The notes under the pieces: model-generated
What the model was told of the DNA's origin: nothing
Seen by the model: only the letters and a program-made list of their open reading frames with translations
Databases searched by the model: none
Assembly: GCA_016839955.1 (NCBI GenBank)
Contig: JAEOTI010000053.1
Location: forward strand, 1-12,993
Direction of reading: 5' to 3'
Source: Candidatus Hodarchaeota archaeon
GTDB lineage: Archaea; Asgardarchaeota; Heimdallarchaeia; Hodarchaeales; YT1-057
Length of the DNA stretch: 12,993 nucleotides
Translations under genes and position numbers: made by a program
Part shown: positions 1 through 6,698 of the stretch, piece by piece
Position numbering within the stretch: position 1 is the stretch's first letter
Layout of the letters: every line of letters starts with the position of its first letter

Positions 1-38
1 CCTTTTTTTTCATTTTCATCTGTATTTTGTAATTATTA

Positions 39-86
39 TTTTAATAAAAAGAATTTAATACTACTTATTCGAAATATTGGTGAAGG
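39..86 (+). promoter_or_regulatory. Possible promoter and RBS of the 97-888 gene
   Basis: An A/T stretch reading TTTTAATAAAAA at 39-50 could serve as an archaeal TATA box, which would place transcription start near 70. A GGTGA ribosome-binding match lies at 79-83, followed by AGG, and leaves 13 bases before the ATG at 97. The TATA assignment is weak because the whole leader is A/T-rich. The RBS is better supported. Confidence 0.3.
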
Positions 87-96
87 AATTGCTGCA

Positions 97-888
97 ATGT
101 CTTCAAAATTATCTTCTAATCCCAAAGAACTGCACTTTAAAGATGTTAAAAGTCAAATTGAAAACTATCTCATGGGTTTAGGATTGGATATTCCTTTTAA
201 ACATTATTTTGAATTTGTAGATAGTTCAGAAACCGAAGAAATCTATCAACTCTACGTTCAAGGTTTGGTTTTGACTTTTTCTTTTACCACTGAAGGCTTT
301 CTCCAAGACATTCAAGTTAGCTTAAAACATACTGGGGATTGGGGTTTTTTTGAAAAATACCTCGGATCTATTTTCAATTTCCCTCAAAAGGGATTAGAAA
401 CGTCACGGAAAGAGATTGCTTCAAACTTAGAAAGTTTTCTTCTTGAACGTGCTACTCAATCGACCTCAATGGAAAAAATCTTCGATAAAGAGGAATATGA
501 GTGGACTGTACGACCAGAAATTAAAGGGTTAGTCCAATTAAACTATGCCCGAGTAATTAAAGCCTTACATGAAGGAAATATCACAAAATTCTTAGAACTA
601 GTAGATTCTACTGAGGAAATGGCTGCAAAGATCATAGGAAAAATAGAAGATTCAATTCGAGGCGGAAGAGAAGAAGAATCCAAAATACATTTTCTAGAGA
701 GTATCAACGATAGGATATACAAACTTGAGAAACAATTGGAGTCTTATAAAGAGTTAGCTAGTAAAAACTCTTCCACATCTGATTTTCAAGCTATTCTTGA
801 CCTTTTAGACGACATTTACTATGAAGTACATGATGGGAAGTTTCGAAAACGCTTACTAGAAATTACTAAGAATAAAAAAGGAGACTAG
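97..888 (+). CDS. Hypothetical soluble protein, 263 aa
   Basis: I do not recognise this protein. It has no signal peptide or membrane segment. The N-terminal half (about residues 15-110) looks like a mixed alpha/beta domain with alternating hydrophobic strands such as LYVQGLVLTFSF. The C-terminal half is helical and charged, with a likely coiled coil near residues 195-225 (pattern around IYKLEKQLESYKEL) and a lysine-rich end. The ATG at 97 is chosen because GGTGA lies upstream and the next in-frame ATG (residue 26) would cut into the first helix. Its stop codon at 886-888 overlaps the stop of the opposite-strand regulator gene at 885-887. Codon use and base composition look like the neighbours. 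The frame is open for 263 codons, with a plausible protein composition and an RBS, so it is likely a real gene. Function is unknown. Confidence 0.75.
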   Translation: MSSKLSSNPKELHFKDVKSQIENYLMGLGLDIPFKHYFEFVDSSETEEIYQLYVQGLVLTFSFTTEGFLQDIQVSLKHTGDWGFFEKYLGSIFNFPQKGLETSRKEIASNLESFLLERATQSTSMEKIFDKEEYEWTVRPEIKGLVQLNYARVIKALHEGNITKFLELVDSTEEMAAKIIGKIEDSIRGGREEESKIHFLESINDRIYKLEKQLESYKELASKNSSTSDFQAILDLLDDIYYEVHDGKFRKRLLEITKNKKGD

Positions 889-1385
889 CTACCTAATTCT
901 TCCAGTTCATCCTCTATTTCCTTTTTCATTTTTAAAGCAGCGTCTAAATAGTCTTTATAAGGTGTTTTTTCTCCGAAATTTTCCTTAATGCTTTGGAATC
1001 TATTTTTTTCATCATCAAACTGTATCCGATTGATCTTGCCTAGAATAAATTCTTCTTCTAGGGAATCTACACGTTGGGCAATCTCTATCTGAGCTTCTAG
1101 AAAAAAACCATTTAGTAATTCAACTAAGCGATCCTGAAAATTGTCACCCAGGGGTGTCGTTGTCCATACATATCTTGGTGTTGGCCAGGACTCTACTAAT
1201 TTTTCAACTAACAAGACACTCTTTAAAGCCTTCATATGTTTCTCAATTCCGGGTCTCTTAAGATCCAATTTTTCCGCTATTTCTGCAGGATTTTGAGGTG
1301 GGTTCTTTGTTAGAATTTCTAATATATGACATCTTGTAGGATCGGCAATTATTTTCAAAAAATCAATTTGATTAGTATTTAACAT
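885..1385 (-). CDS. ArsR-like winged-helix transcriptional regulator, 166 aa
   Basis: The N-terminal 80 residues form a typical ArsR-type winged helix-turn-helix. A first helix carries ADPTRCHILEIL (residues 14-25), the ADPTR signature of this family. It is followed by the helix-turn-helix PAEIAEKLDLKRPGIEKHMKAL (33-54) and a wing ending in YVWTTTPLG. The metal-binding ELCVC-type cysteines of metal-sensing ArsR proteins are absent, and the only cysteine is C19, so metal sensing is unlikely. The C-terminal half (about 90-166) is acidic and helical, probably a dimerising coiled coil with no recognisable ligand domain. It should bind DNA as a dimer. A 14-bp palindrome at 1408-1421, where its own promoter should lie, suggests autoregulation (inference). 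The target genes are not evident. It converges on the upstream unknown gene with overlapping stop codons. Confidence 0.85.
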   Translation of the reverse strand: MLNTNQIDFLKIIADPTRCHILEILTKNPPQNPAEIAEKLDLKRPGIEKHMKALKSVLLVEKLVESWPTPRYVWTTTPLGDNFQDRLVELLNGFFLEAQIEIAQRVDSLEEEFILGKINRIQFDDEKNRFQSIKENFGEKTPYKDYLDAALKMKKEIEDELEELGS

Positions 1386-1407
1386 AAATTAGCCGCCAAC
1401 TGAATTA

Positions 1408-1432
1408 ACTAAACTTTTAGTAAAATAAAAAT
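1408..1432 (-). promoter_or_regulatory. Possible promoter with palindromic operator of the ArsR-like gene
   Basis: A perfect inverted repeat ACTAAA-CT-TTTAGT lies at 1408-1421. Just upstream in the minus direction is a T/A-rich TATA-like stretch at about 1422-1432. If this is the TATA box, transcription would start near 1403, and the palindrome would lie between the TATA box and the start site, where archaeal repressors often bind. The ATG of the regulator is at 1383-1385. The palindrome is seen directly. Its use as an operator is inferred. Confidence 0.35.
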
Positions 1433-1470
1433 TGAAATGCTTATCAGTTGAATGAATTGTATCTATTACG

Positions 1471-1501
1471 GACTTGTTGATGCAAAACACTACAACAAGT
1501 C
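1471..1501. repeat. 9-bp inverted repeat (hairpin)
   Basis: GACTTGTTG at 1471-1479 and CAACAAGTC at 1493-1501 are perfect reverse complements separated by a 13-base loop. The element lies in the spacer between the stop of the membrane-protein gene (1592) and the start of the ArsR-like gene (1385), both on the minus strand. There is no clear T-run after it in either direction, so a classic intrinsic terminator is not evident. An operator or an RNA hairpin in the 3' end of the upstream transcript are the other options. Confidence 0.5.
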
Positions 1502-1591
1502 TTTACGAAACTCAAGAGAAAATATAGGATAACTGATTAAAAATCCTGATCACCAACTGAGAGTTTTGGCTCCAGTCTTTTTCTTTCTTAT

Positions 1592-2551
1592 TCATAAAAA
1601 CCATGAAACAATTTTTCTCAGGAATGATTCAATTCCACGGAAGATTAACGCGATAATCTCACGAATTAGAAATAGAATGTTCCATCCTAATAAGCGAAAT
1701 CCCTCCAAACCCAAATCATCGACTAAAAAATCACAGATATCATAGTAGCCCCAATCAAAAGGGCCCCCCTTTAGAGGTCCTGTCCCATCTCCAAGCTTAT
1801 GGCCTAACCTATTAATGTCATTCCAACCTTGTTCCCCTGACATATCAGAAACCATTTTGTTAATCATAAATGTTAAACCAATATATCTTAGAAGCTTCCA
1901 AGAAAATTTTCTGTTAGGCAAGTTCTTCTTTAATTTCTGATGTTGTTTCTTAATATCTTTTAGTAATTTTGAAGCTGTTTTTTCATTTGCAGAAAGTTCT
2001 AATGCCTCTTTTGCGATTTTAAGCTTTTCATACAAATGTTCTAGTTCTTGAGCAACAGAATTCCCATAAAGCCGTCTAGCATGTGAGAGATTACGAAGCG
2101 ATTTAATTTCATAAGAGAAAATTGTTGTTGCTTCTAATGGAGACCCATGATGAATTGTATTAGAGTTGTCAGTACGAACCTCAACACCACGATAAATTTG
2201 TTTTCCGAAAATTGTTAGGGAATCTTCTGAACTTAGTGGATATGGTAATTGTTGTTTGATACTCCACTCTAATACTCCTAATGAATACTTTACAATCGTA
2301 ATTATAGGAATAATGAATAAAAATAAGCACATTGTTAGAATAATTGATTTAAGCAAATTTAAAGAGATTAATGGATTTCGGGAACAATTTGAATTTCTAA
2401 ATGTGTAGTCTAGAGAAGTTTCAAAAGCAAGAATAGTGTTTCTGATCTGTTTAAATCTTCTAATTCGTTTTCGATAAGGTTCAGGTAAGAGGTAATGATA
2501 ACTTGTAGGTCGAAAAAGCTCTGGGGAATAATATGGAAATAGGTCATTCAT
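1592..2551 (-). CDS. Hypothetical membrane-anchored protein, 319 aa
   Basis: I do not recognise this protein. An N-terminal, arginine-rich cytoplasmic-looking region (1-65, with KRIRRFKQIR near 28-37) precedes one strong membrane segment at about 67-93. A charged helical region at about 165-210, rich in lysine, glutamate and leucine, may be a coiled coil. Next comes a glycine- and aromatic-rich motif, GDGTGPLKGGPFDWGYYD (residues 254-271). The last 35 residues are hydrophobic with spaced arginines, which suggests a second membrane or peripheral membrane helix. The ATG at 2549-2551 opens the frame, but no good ribosome-binding site precedes it. A TATA-like AATATTAAATAT on the minus strand near 2600-2612 would allow a short leader. 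It has its own upstream region, back to back with the thymidylate kinase gene. The membrane topology is fairly clear and the function is unknown. Confidence 0.7.
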   Translation of the reverse strand: MNDLFPYYSPELFRPTSYHYLLPEPYRKRIRRFKQIRNTILAFETSLDYTFRNSNCSRNPLISLNLLKSIILTMCLFLFIIPIITIVKYSLGVLEWSIKQQLPYPLSSEDSLTIFGKQIYRGVEVRTDNSNTIHHGSPLEATTIFSYEIKSLRNLSHARRLYGNSVAQELEHLYEKLKIAKEALELSANEKTASKLLKDIKKQHQKLKKNLPNRKFSWKLLRYIGLTFMINKMVSDMSGEQGWNDINRLGHKLGDGTGPLKGGPFDWGYYDICDFLVDDLGLEGFRLLGWNILFLIREIIALIFRGIESFLRKIVSWFL

Positions 2552-2856
2552 TGTTTTTCAAGAGTATATCAATACCAATGAATTACGATGGTTAATCCTA
2601 TATTTAATATTTTGCTAATCCGCAAACAATTGGTTTGTTAATAATCGAGGTGAGAATAGACGCTAATATACAATTTAATATAAAATCCTAATTTACTAAA
2701 CCATTACCATCAACAACAAGAGTAGTATCAATATAGAGTAGATGGGAATTTGACGAATTCCCAAAATTAAGAATTTTCTTCCCTATAGACATTAAAAAAT
2801 TAAATCAAACTATATGATTAAGAACTTATGAGAATTCATCGGAACACTGATTGAAA
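2552..2856. promoter_or_regulatory. Divergent intergenic region with promoters for the flanking genes
   Basis: About 300 bases without a gene separate the minus-strand membrane-protein gene from the plus-strand kinase gene. For the minus gene, a TATA-like stretch lies near 2600-2612. For the plus gene, candidates are TATATGA at 2811-2817 and ATTAAAAAATTAAAT at 2791-2805. The first would give a leader of about 15-20 bases. A weak imperfect palindrome, CAAACAATTGGTTTG, lies near 2623-2637. No open frame with a ribosome-binding site and no RNA gene is visible. Confidence 0.35.
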
Positions 2857-3516
2857 ATGTTGATTGTTTTTGAAGGTATAGATGGCTCAGGGAAGACAGT
2901 CCAAAGTAATGCGCTAAAATCATATCTTGAGGATAAGTACGGACTAAAATGTGGTCTATTTTCTTTCCCAGCATATGAAACAAAGGTTGGACAACTAATT
3001 TTTAATCATCTACATGATCGTCAAGCTTTTTCCTTGGATCCTAGGATTGTTTCAATACTATATGCAACTAACCGTATGGAATTCCGGTCTGAAATTATTA
3101 GAGCATTAGAAATTAATGATATTGTTATTTGTAACCGTTACTCGTATTCAAATGCTGCATTTCAAGGAGCCAAAGTCACTTTAGAGAAACGTAGTTCATT
3201 TTTAGAATGGATTGAAGATTTAGAATTCAAAATTTTTCAACTCCCTCGTCCTGATTTTACAATTTTACTACTTTTATCACCATTAAAAACACCACAATTA
3301 ATTGCTGCAAAAAAAGATCAAACAAATGAGGGTCCAGATGAATACGAACTAAATCGTGAATTTACAGAACAAGTTTATAGTGTTTACAAGGAATTAGGAA
3401 AAACTAAAGATAATTGGATACCTGTAAAATGTTACTCAGATGTTGAAATCTTTTCTAGAGAGAAGGTGACGGAGTTAGTAATTGACGCTCTTCTTCCCAA
3501 GATTGATCAAAGGTAA
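2857..3516 (+). CDS. tmk: Thymidylate kinase-like P-loop nucleotide kinase
   Basis: Thymidylate kinases phosphorylate dTMP to dTDP in the cytoplasm, using ATP, for dTTP synthesis. The first residues contain the Walker A loop GIDGSGKT (7-14 from the ATG). Further family marks are the SFPAYET segment, matching the FPxR/FPRY nucleotide-binding region, and NRYSYSNAAFQGA, matching the usual DRYxxSNxAYQGA. RPDFTILLLLSP gives the strand leading to the lid, and a DEYExNxEF stretch follows it. Length (219-221 residues) is normal. Two oddities are Asn for the usual Asp of the DRY motif and Ala for the usual Arg after FP, so substrate preference may differ. A TTG at 2851 directly follows an in-frame stop. 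The ATG at 2857 gives MLIVFEGIDG, the usual family N-terminus, and is preferred. The gene leads a co-directional run and is probably translationally coupled to the next gene. Another deoxynucleotide kinase specificity is possible. Confidence 0.85.
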   Translation: MLIVFEGIDGSGKTVQSNALKSYLEDKYGLKCGLFSFPAYETKVGQLIFNHLHDRQAFSLDPRIVSILYATNRMEFRSEIIRALEINDIVICNRYSYSNAAFQGAKVTLEKRSSFLEWIEDLEFKIFQLPRPDFTILLLLSPLKTPQLIAAKKDQTNEGPDEYELNREFTEQVYSVYKELGKTKDNWIPVKCYSDVEIFSREKVTELVIDALLPKIDQR

Positions 3517-3521
3517 GGTGA
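3515..3521 (+). promoter_or_regulatory. Ribosome-binding site overlapping the kinase stop codon
   Basis: AAGGTGA at 3515-3521 is a strong match to the archaeal anti-Shine-Dalgarno sequence and ends 7 bases before the ATG at 3529. Its first two bases are the last two bases of the upstream TAA stop. This arrangement supports translation of the small basic protein from the kinase mRNA. Confidence 0.7.
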
Positions 3522-3528
3522 ACAGATT

Positions 3529-3795
3529 ATGACCGATAAAAAGGAAGGATTAACTAAAAAAGCTGCGAAAGGTACTGGAAAACTAGCTGCAGATGTTACT
3601 AAAGGCGCAGTTGTTGGTGCTGGAACAGCTATAGTAACGGATGCCGTTATCAGTGCTGTAAAAGAGAAAAAAGTTCATGAAAAAGCTATTAAGAAAGCGA
3701 GTGAATCAAAGAAGAAACTCGATGATAGTGGAATTTTAGATAAGGCTAAGGGAGGAGTAGGCAAGAAATTAGGGAAAATTAAGAAAAAAAAGTAA
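3529..3795 (+). CDS. Lysine-rich small basic protein, 88 aa
   Basis: I do not recognise a family. The composition is striking. It has 25 lysines in 88 residues, no arginine, cysteine, proline or aromatic residues, and a net charge near +15. A basic head (KKAAKGTGK, 10-18) leads into a glycine/alanine/valine-rich stretch, GAVVGAGTAIVTDAVISAV (26-44), which could pack as a glycine-zipper-like helix or touch a membrane. A charged helix follows, and the tail is GKKLGKIKKKK (78-88). The basic head and tail recall histone H1-type tails, so nucleic-acid binding or membrane association are both possible. The ribosome-binding site overlaps the end of the kinase gene 12 bases upstream, so the two are likely co-translated. 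The nuclease-like gene follows after 29 bases. Expression is likely and function is unknown. Confidence 0.7.
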   Translation: MTDKKEGLTKKAAKGTGKLAADVTKGAVVGAGTAIVTDAVISAVKEKKVHEKAIKKASESKKKLDDSGILDKAKGGVGKKLGKIKKKK

Positions 3796-3824
3796 TCTAT
3801 GATCCTATTGGATGAAACAAGGAC

Positions 3825-4427
3825 ATGACAAGGGCCATTCGTCGTCAATTTTCAGTGTTACTTGGACTGACAGGCAATAAAAACCAATCACTTAAATATC
3901 GTAGAATTCATATCACAAAAGCTCAAAACGAATCTTCAGCCCATATAATTCTTAAGATAATTGGATTTGTTTGGTTTTTTGAACATGATCCAGTAATTGA
4001 ACCTAAAATAGATTGGCGTTATCGACCGGACGTTGTAGTTTTTTGTCCGAATGGTCCAGAACAACAGGAAATAGAATCTACATTTGAAATTGGTATCAAA
4101 GAATGGATTGAATGTAAAACAACTCGTCCTAAAAAAATCCGAAAAATACTTCAGAATTTTAGTTGTAATTTTTCCCTTTTTCATAGAGAATCAGCGATCT
4201 ATGGATATTTACGCGCACTAATTAAAGTTTTAAGAACTAATGATTTGCATAGAGTTAATTTATATGGTGTTAGTGGTGATTTTGACCTTGGAATGGAGTT
4301 TTTAAAATCAAATCATCGAGTAATTGTTTCTAAGCAAAAAAACTCACTCGTTTTTCAAACAAAGAATAGTAGTGATTCTCTCAATTATAAAATAACTGAA
4401 TTGAAGCTAAGTCACGAAATCATGTAA
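3825..4427 (+). CDS. PD-(D/E)xK nuclease-fold candidate, YaeQ-like, 200 aa
   Basis: The central region holds the spaced residues of a PD-(D/E)xK nuclease core. A helix with a hydrophobic face (40-52) is followed by RPDVVVF, with P68-D69 at the start of a strand. After a loop comes WIECKTT with E96-x-K98 on the next strand, and then KKIRKIL. The same order occurs in YaeQ-family proteins, where a RPDL strand is followed by WVEC and a basic helix, and YaeQ is known to have a PD-(D/E)xK-like fold. The rest (110-200) is mixed and unassigned. The basic N-terminus (MTRAIRRQF) would suit nucleic-acid binding. The ATG at 3825 has only a weak GGAT element (3810-3813) ahead of it. It sits 29 bases after the lysine-rich gene. 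The motif is directly visible. Nuclease activity and family membership are inferred, and catalysis is untested. Confidence 0.6.
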   Translation: MTRAIRRQFSVLLGLTGNKNQSLKYRRIHITKAQNESSAHIILKIIGFVWFFEHDPVIEPKIDWRYRPDVVVFCPNGPEQQEIESTFEIGIKEWIECKTTRPKKIRKILQNFSCNFSLFHRESAIYGYLRALIKVLRTNDLHRVNLYGVSGDFDLGMEFLKSNHRVIVSKQKNSLVFQTKNSSDSLNYKITELKLSHEIM

Positions 4428-4430
4428 TCC

Positions 4431-4443
4431 TATTTTTCTTTAG
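4431..4443 (+). terminator. Possible poly-T terminator after the nuclease-like gene
   Basis: A T-rich stretch (CTATTTTTCTTTA) lies a few bases after the stop codon of the nuclease-like gene. Archaeal RNA polymerase commonly stops at such runs without a hairpin. If active, it would separate the phosphoesterase gene from the three genes before it. The evidence is composition only. Confidence 0.3.
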
Positions 4444-4467
4444 AAATTTAAACAGGAATTTGGCAAA

Positions 4468-5349
4468 TTGAAATTGGGAATCGTCGCAGACATTCATGGA
4501 AACCTTCCAGCGTTCAATGCAGTGTTATCTGCATTAGAAAACGAGGAAATTGATTGTATTTTAGTGGCTGGAGATTTAGTTGGTGGAGCCCCGTTTCAAA
4601 ATGAAATTATTGAAATATTGAAGTCATTAAACGCTGAAATTATTAAAGGAAATGTTGACGATTTCTTTCTAAAGGTATCTAAAGGGATAACTCCCCCGGG
4701 TTGGGCCAATAATCAATGGGCATTTGAGCGATGGGCCTATCAGAACCTGGACAATATGTCACTAAAGTTTCTAAAGCAACTTCCTGAACAAAAAGTAATC
4801 AAATTTCCTGGAAAATCAGAAATACGAATGGTACATGGATCACCCAATTATATTGGTGAATTTATTGATCCTGATGAGAATCCGTCTTTATTAGAAGAAT
4901 ATCTAAGATTAATTAAGGAAGAAATTCTGATTTTTGGTCACACTCACCATCCATGGATTCAGGAAATTAACGGAAAACTCGGATTGAATCCAGGTTCAGT
5001 GTGTTTTTCAAGAACAGGCATATTTGGCGCACAATACGCATTAATGACTTGGAATGATAATAAATGGATTGCAGAGGGACGAAATGTAGAGTACGATTTA
5101 AGTCAACTAAAAAATGCCTTTAAATCAAGTGGCTTACTTGAAAATGGTAGTAGACTTGCTGAAGCCTTATTGCTTAGCATTGAAACTGGGCAGGATTATT
5201 TTCGAAGTTTGGTCACATTTATCGGTTATGAATCAGGTATACGAGGTTATAAGGAGAAATCTGCTATCCCAGATGATATGTGGGACCATTTGGAAAATAA
5301 ATGGCAACCTAGTTCAAAAATCTACGGGAATACTATAAGAAAATCATAA
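4468..5349 (+). CDS. Calcineurin-like metallophosphoesterase (YfcE/MJ0936-like), 293 aa
   Basis: This is a two-metal phosphoesterase of the calcineurin-like fold. In order it carries D8-x-H10 in VADIHGN, G35-D36, G61-N62 in KGNVDD, H123 in VHGSP, G157-H158-x-H160 in FGHTHHP and the family LNPGS at 173-177. All metal-ligand positions are present. The closest type is the small YfcE/MJ0936 group of cytoplasmic phosphodiesterases. This protein is longer, with about 100 residues after NPGS, the last 60 helical and charged. No signal peptide is seen. The start must be the TTG at 4468, since it gives MKLGIVADIHGN, the normal N-terminus, and AGGA lies 10 bases upstream. It follows the nuclease-like gene by 40 bases, with a T-rich stretch between, so it may or may not share its mRNA. 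The natural substrate cannot be read from sequence. Confidence 0.9.
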   Translation: MKLGIVADIHGNLPAFNAVLSALENEEIDCILVAGDLVGGAPFQNEIIEILKSLNAEIIKGNVDDFFLKVSKGITPPGWANNQWAFERWAYQNLDNMSLKFLKQLPEQKVIKFPGKSEIRMVHGSPNYIGEFIDPDENPSLLEEYLRLIKEEILIFGHTHHPWIQEINGKLGLNPGSVCFSRTGIFGAQYALMTWNDNKWIAEGRNVEYDLSQLKNAFKSSGLLENGSRLAEALLLSIETGQDYFRSLVTFIGYESGIRGYKEKSAIPDDMWDHLENKWQPSSKIYGNTIRKS

Positions 5350-5436
5350 ATATTTTTAGAAAATAAGCTACGGCCTTGAAACAGACTCAAAAGTACATTA
5401 AACGATTTTCCTAATCTAGTGTATTTTGTAGAAGAA

Positions 5437-5450
5437 ATTTTCTTTTTATA
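5437..5450 (+). terminator. T-rich stretch between convergent genes, possible terminator
   Basis: The 96-base gap between the phosphoesterase stop (5349) and the MFS stop (5446) ends in TTTTCTTTTTAT, which would suit termination of plus-strand transcription. It runs a few bases into the end of the opposite gene. No hairpin is evident. Confidence 0.3.
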
Positions 5451-6690
5451 AAACTAAACTTGTTTGTTTAAGGTCACATTTTTCACCATTGAGACGTAGA
5501 ATATTTCTTATTTGAAGCAAAATCAAGCCAACAATCAATATTATGATTCCTGATATGACTAACGTTGTTTTACTTCCAAAAGAATCGATAGAAGCACCAA
5601 ACAACCAAATTAGAATTCCACCTCCGAATAAACCATTATATAAAACACTTCTCGCAGAGAGAATGCTCGCTCTATTCTCTGAAGGGACATATTTATTGAA
5701 ATAATTGTCATATAGTAAAAAACCAAACTCACGAATACTGGAAAAGACTATTAGGAGTAAAATAAGTCCAATCCAATTATCAATAAAAGCCATTAAGAGA
5801 AAAACAATACTTTGGATAATAATTAAACCGTAGATGCTTCTCATTTCACCTAATTTTGATTCTATAGAGTCCGAATAATACGAACTTATCACAGCACAAC
5901 CAATCAAAAGAGAAAAAATCAGACCAAATATTGCTGGATCTGCTCCAAGATTGCTTAGATGGGCCTGACTATACACGTCCCAATATGATTCTGCAAAAAC
6001 ATCGACAACTAGAAAGAACGGGATCATCCACAAGAGAATTTTAGTGTTAAATATGAACCGAAGACTATTACTCATATCTCGAATCAAATATCTTATAGTT
6101 AGTTTGTTTTCGCTTTTTACTGGTTCTTGGATTATTAAAATAAAAAATAGGGAGAGAATTATAAAAATAGCCCAAAACCAATATGGTAATCGCTTGTCAA
6201 TTGTAAAAAGAAAAGCGCCAGTAATTAATCCAATTATTTTTGCCACCAAAGCCGCTGCATTAATCTTCCCACTAATTTTAAGAAAATCCTCTTCTCGATC
6301 TAACTGGTGAAGAGTATCGTATAATAGTGCAGTGTTCGCTCCTGATTTGAAAGAAAACTCAAGCCCATTAAACAATCCTGCTATAACAATTACAAGTAAA
6401 CCACCTGTACTGAATCCGAGTAGAAGAACCATCAATAACATACAAATATTCGCAATAAAAACAGACCATTTTCTTCCAATAGAATCTGCTATAGCCCCCG
6501 TGGGCAAATCGGTGATAACAATGACAATTGACGTAATTGCTTCAAATAAACCAATATCAATAAAGCTGTATCCTAAATAGAGAAAGAATAAAATGTAGAT
6601 TGCACTGATAAACCAGCTATTAAACAGGATTTCTGTAATAGCGATTTTCCAAAGATTGTTTTTTAGTTTTTGAGAATTATTCAGTTGCAA
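5446..6690 (-). CDS. MFS transporter, 414 aa
   Basis: This is a major facilitator superfamily secondary transporter with about twelve hydrophobic segments in two halves, joined by a basic loop near residues 190-205. Between segments 2 and 3 lies the family motif A, read as D61-LPTG-AIADSIGRK (61-74). A partial repeat of this signature in the second half is much weaker. Length is normal. The start is a TTG at 6688-6690, since AGGAG at 6699-6703 sits 8 bases upstream, no ATG occurs until well inside the membrane domain, and the first residues form a short polar leader as usual. It runs convergent to the phosphoesterase and downstream of the histidine kinase, 104 bases apart, on the same strand. 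The substrate cannot be told. Drug efflux and sugar or metabolite export are both common in this group. Confidence 0.9.
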   Translation of the reverse strand: MQLNNSQKLKNNLWKIAITEILFNSWFISAIYILFFLYLGYSFIDIGLFEAITSIVIVITDLPTGAIADSIGRKWSVFIANICMLLMVLLLGFSTGGLLVIVIAGLFNGLEFSFKSGANTALLYDTLHQLDREEDFLKISGKINAAALVAKIIGLITGAFLFTIDKRLPYWFWAIFIILSLFFILIIQEPVKSENKLTIRYLIRDMSNSLRFIFNTKILLWMIPFFLVVDVFAESYWDVYSQAHLSNLGADPAIFGLIFSLLIGCAVISSYYSDSIESKLGEMRSIYGLIIIQSIVFLLMAFIDNWIGLILLLIVFSSIREFGFLLYDNYFNKYVPSENRASILSARSVLYNGLFGGGILIWLFGASIDSFGSKTTLVISGIIILIVGLILLQIRNILRLNGEKCDLKQTSLVL

Positions 6691-6698
6691 ATTTAAAA

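Noticed and set aside
1755..1785. GC-rich patch (GGGCCCCCC) in the membrane protein gene as a structured element
   Set aside because: It is explained by Gly/Pro codons in the GPLKGGPF motif and shows no convincing long pairing.
2620..2640. CAAACAATTGGTTTG as an operator
   Set aside because: Arms are only 5 bp in A/T-rich sequence, and it is not aligned with a clear TATA box, so chance is likely.
3936..4184. Minus-strand open frame of 82 codons inside the nuclease-like gene
   Set aside because: It has a Phe/Tyr/Asn/Lys-biased composition typical of an antisense shadow, no RBS, and lies fully inside a better supported gene.
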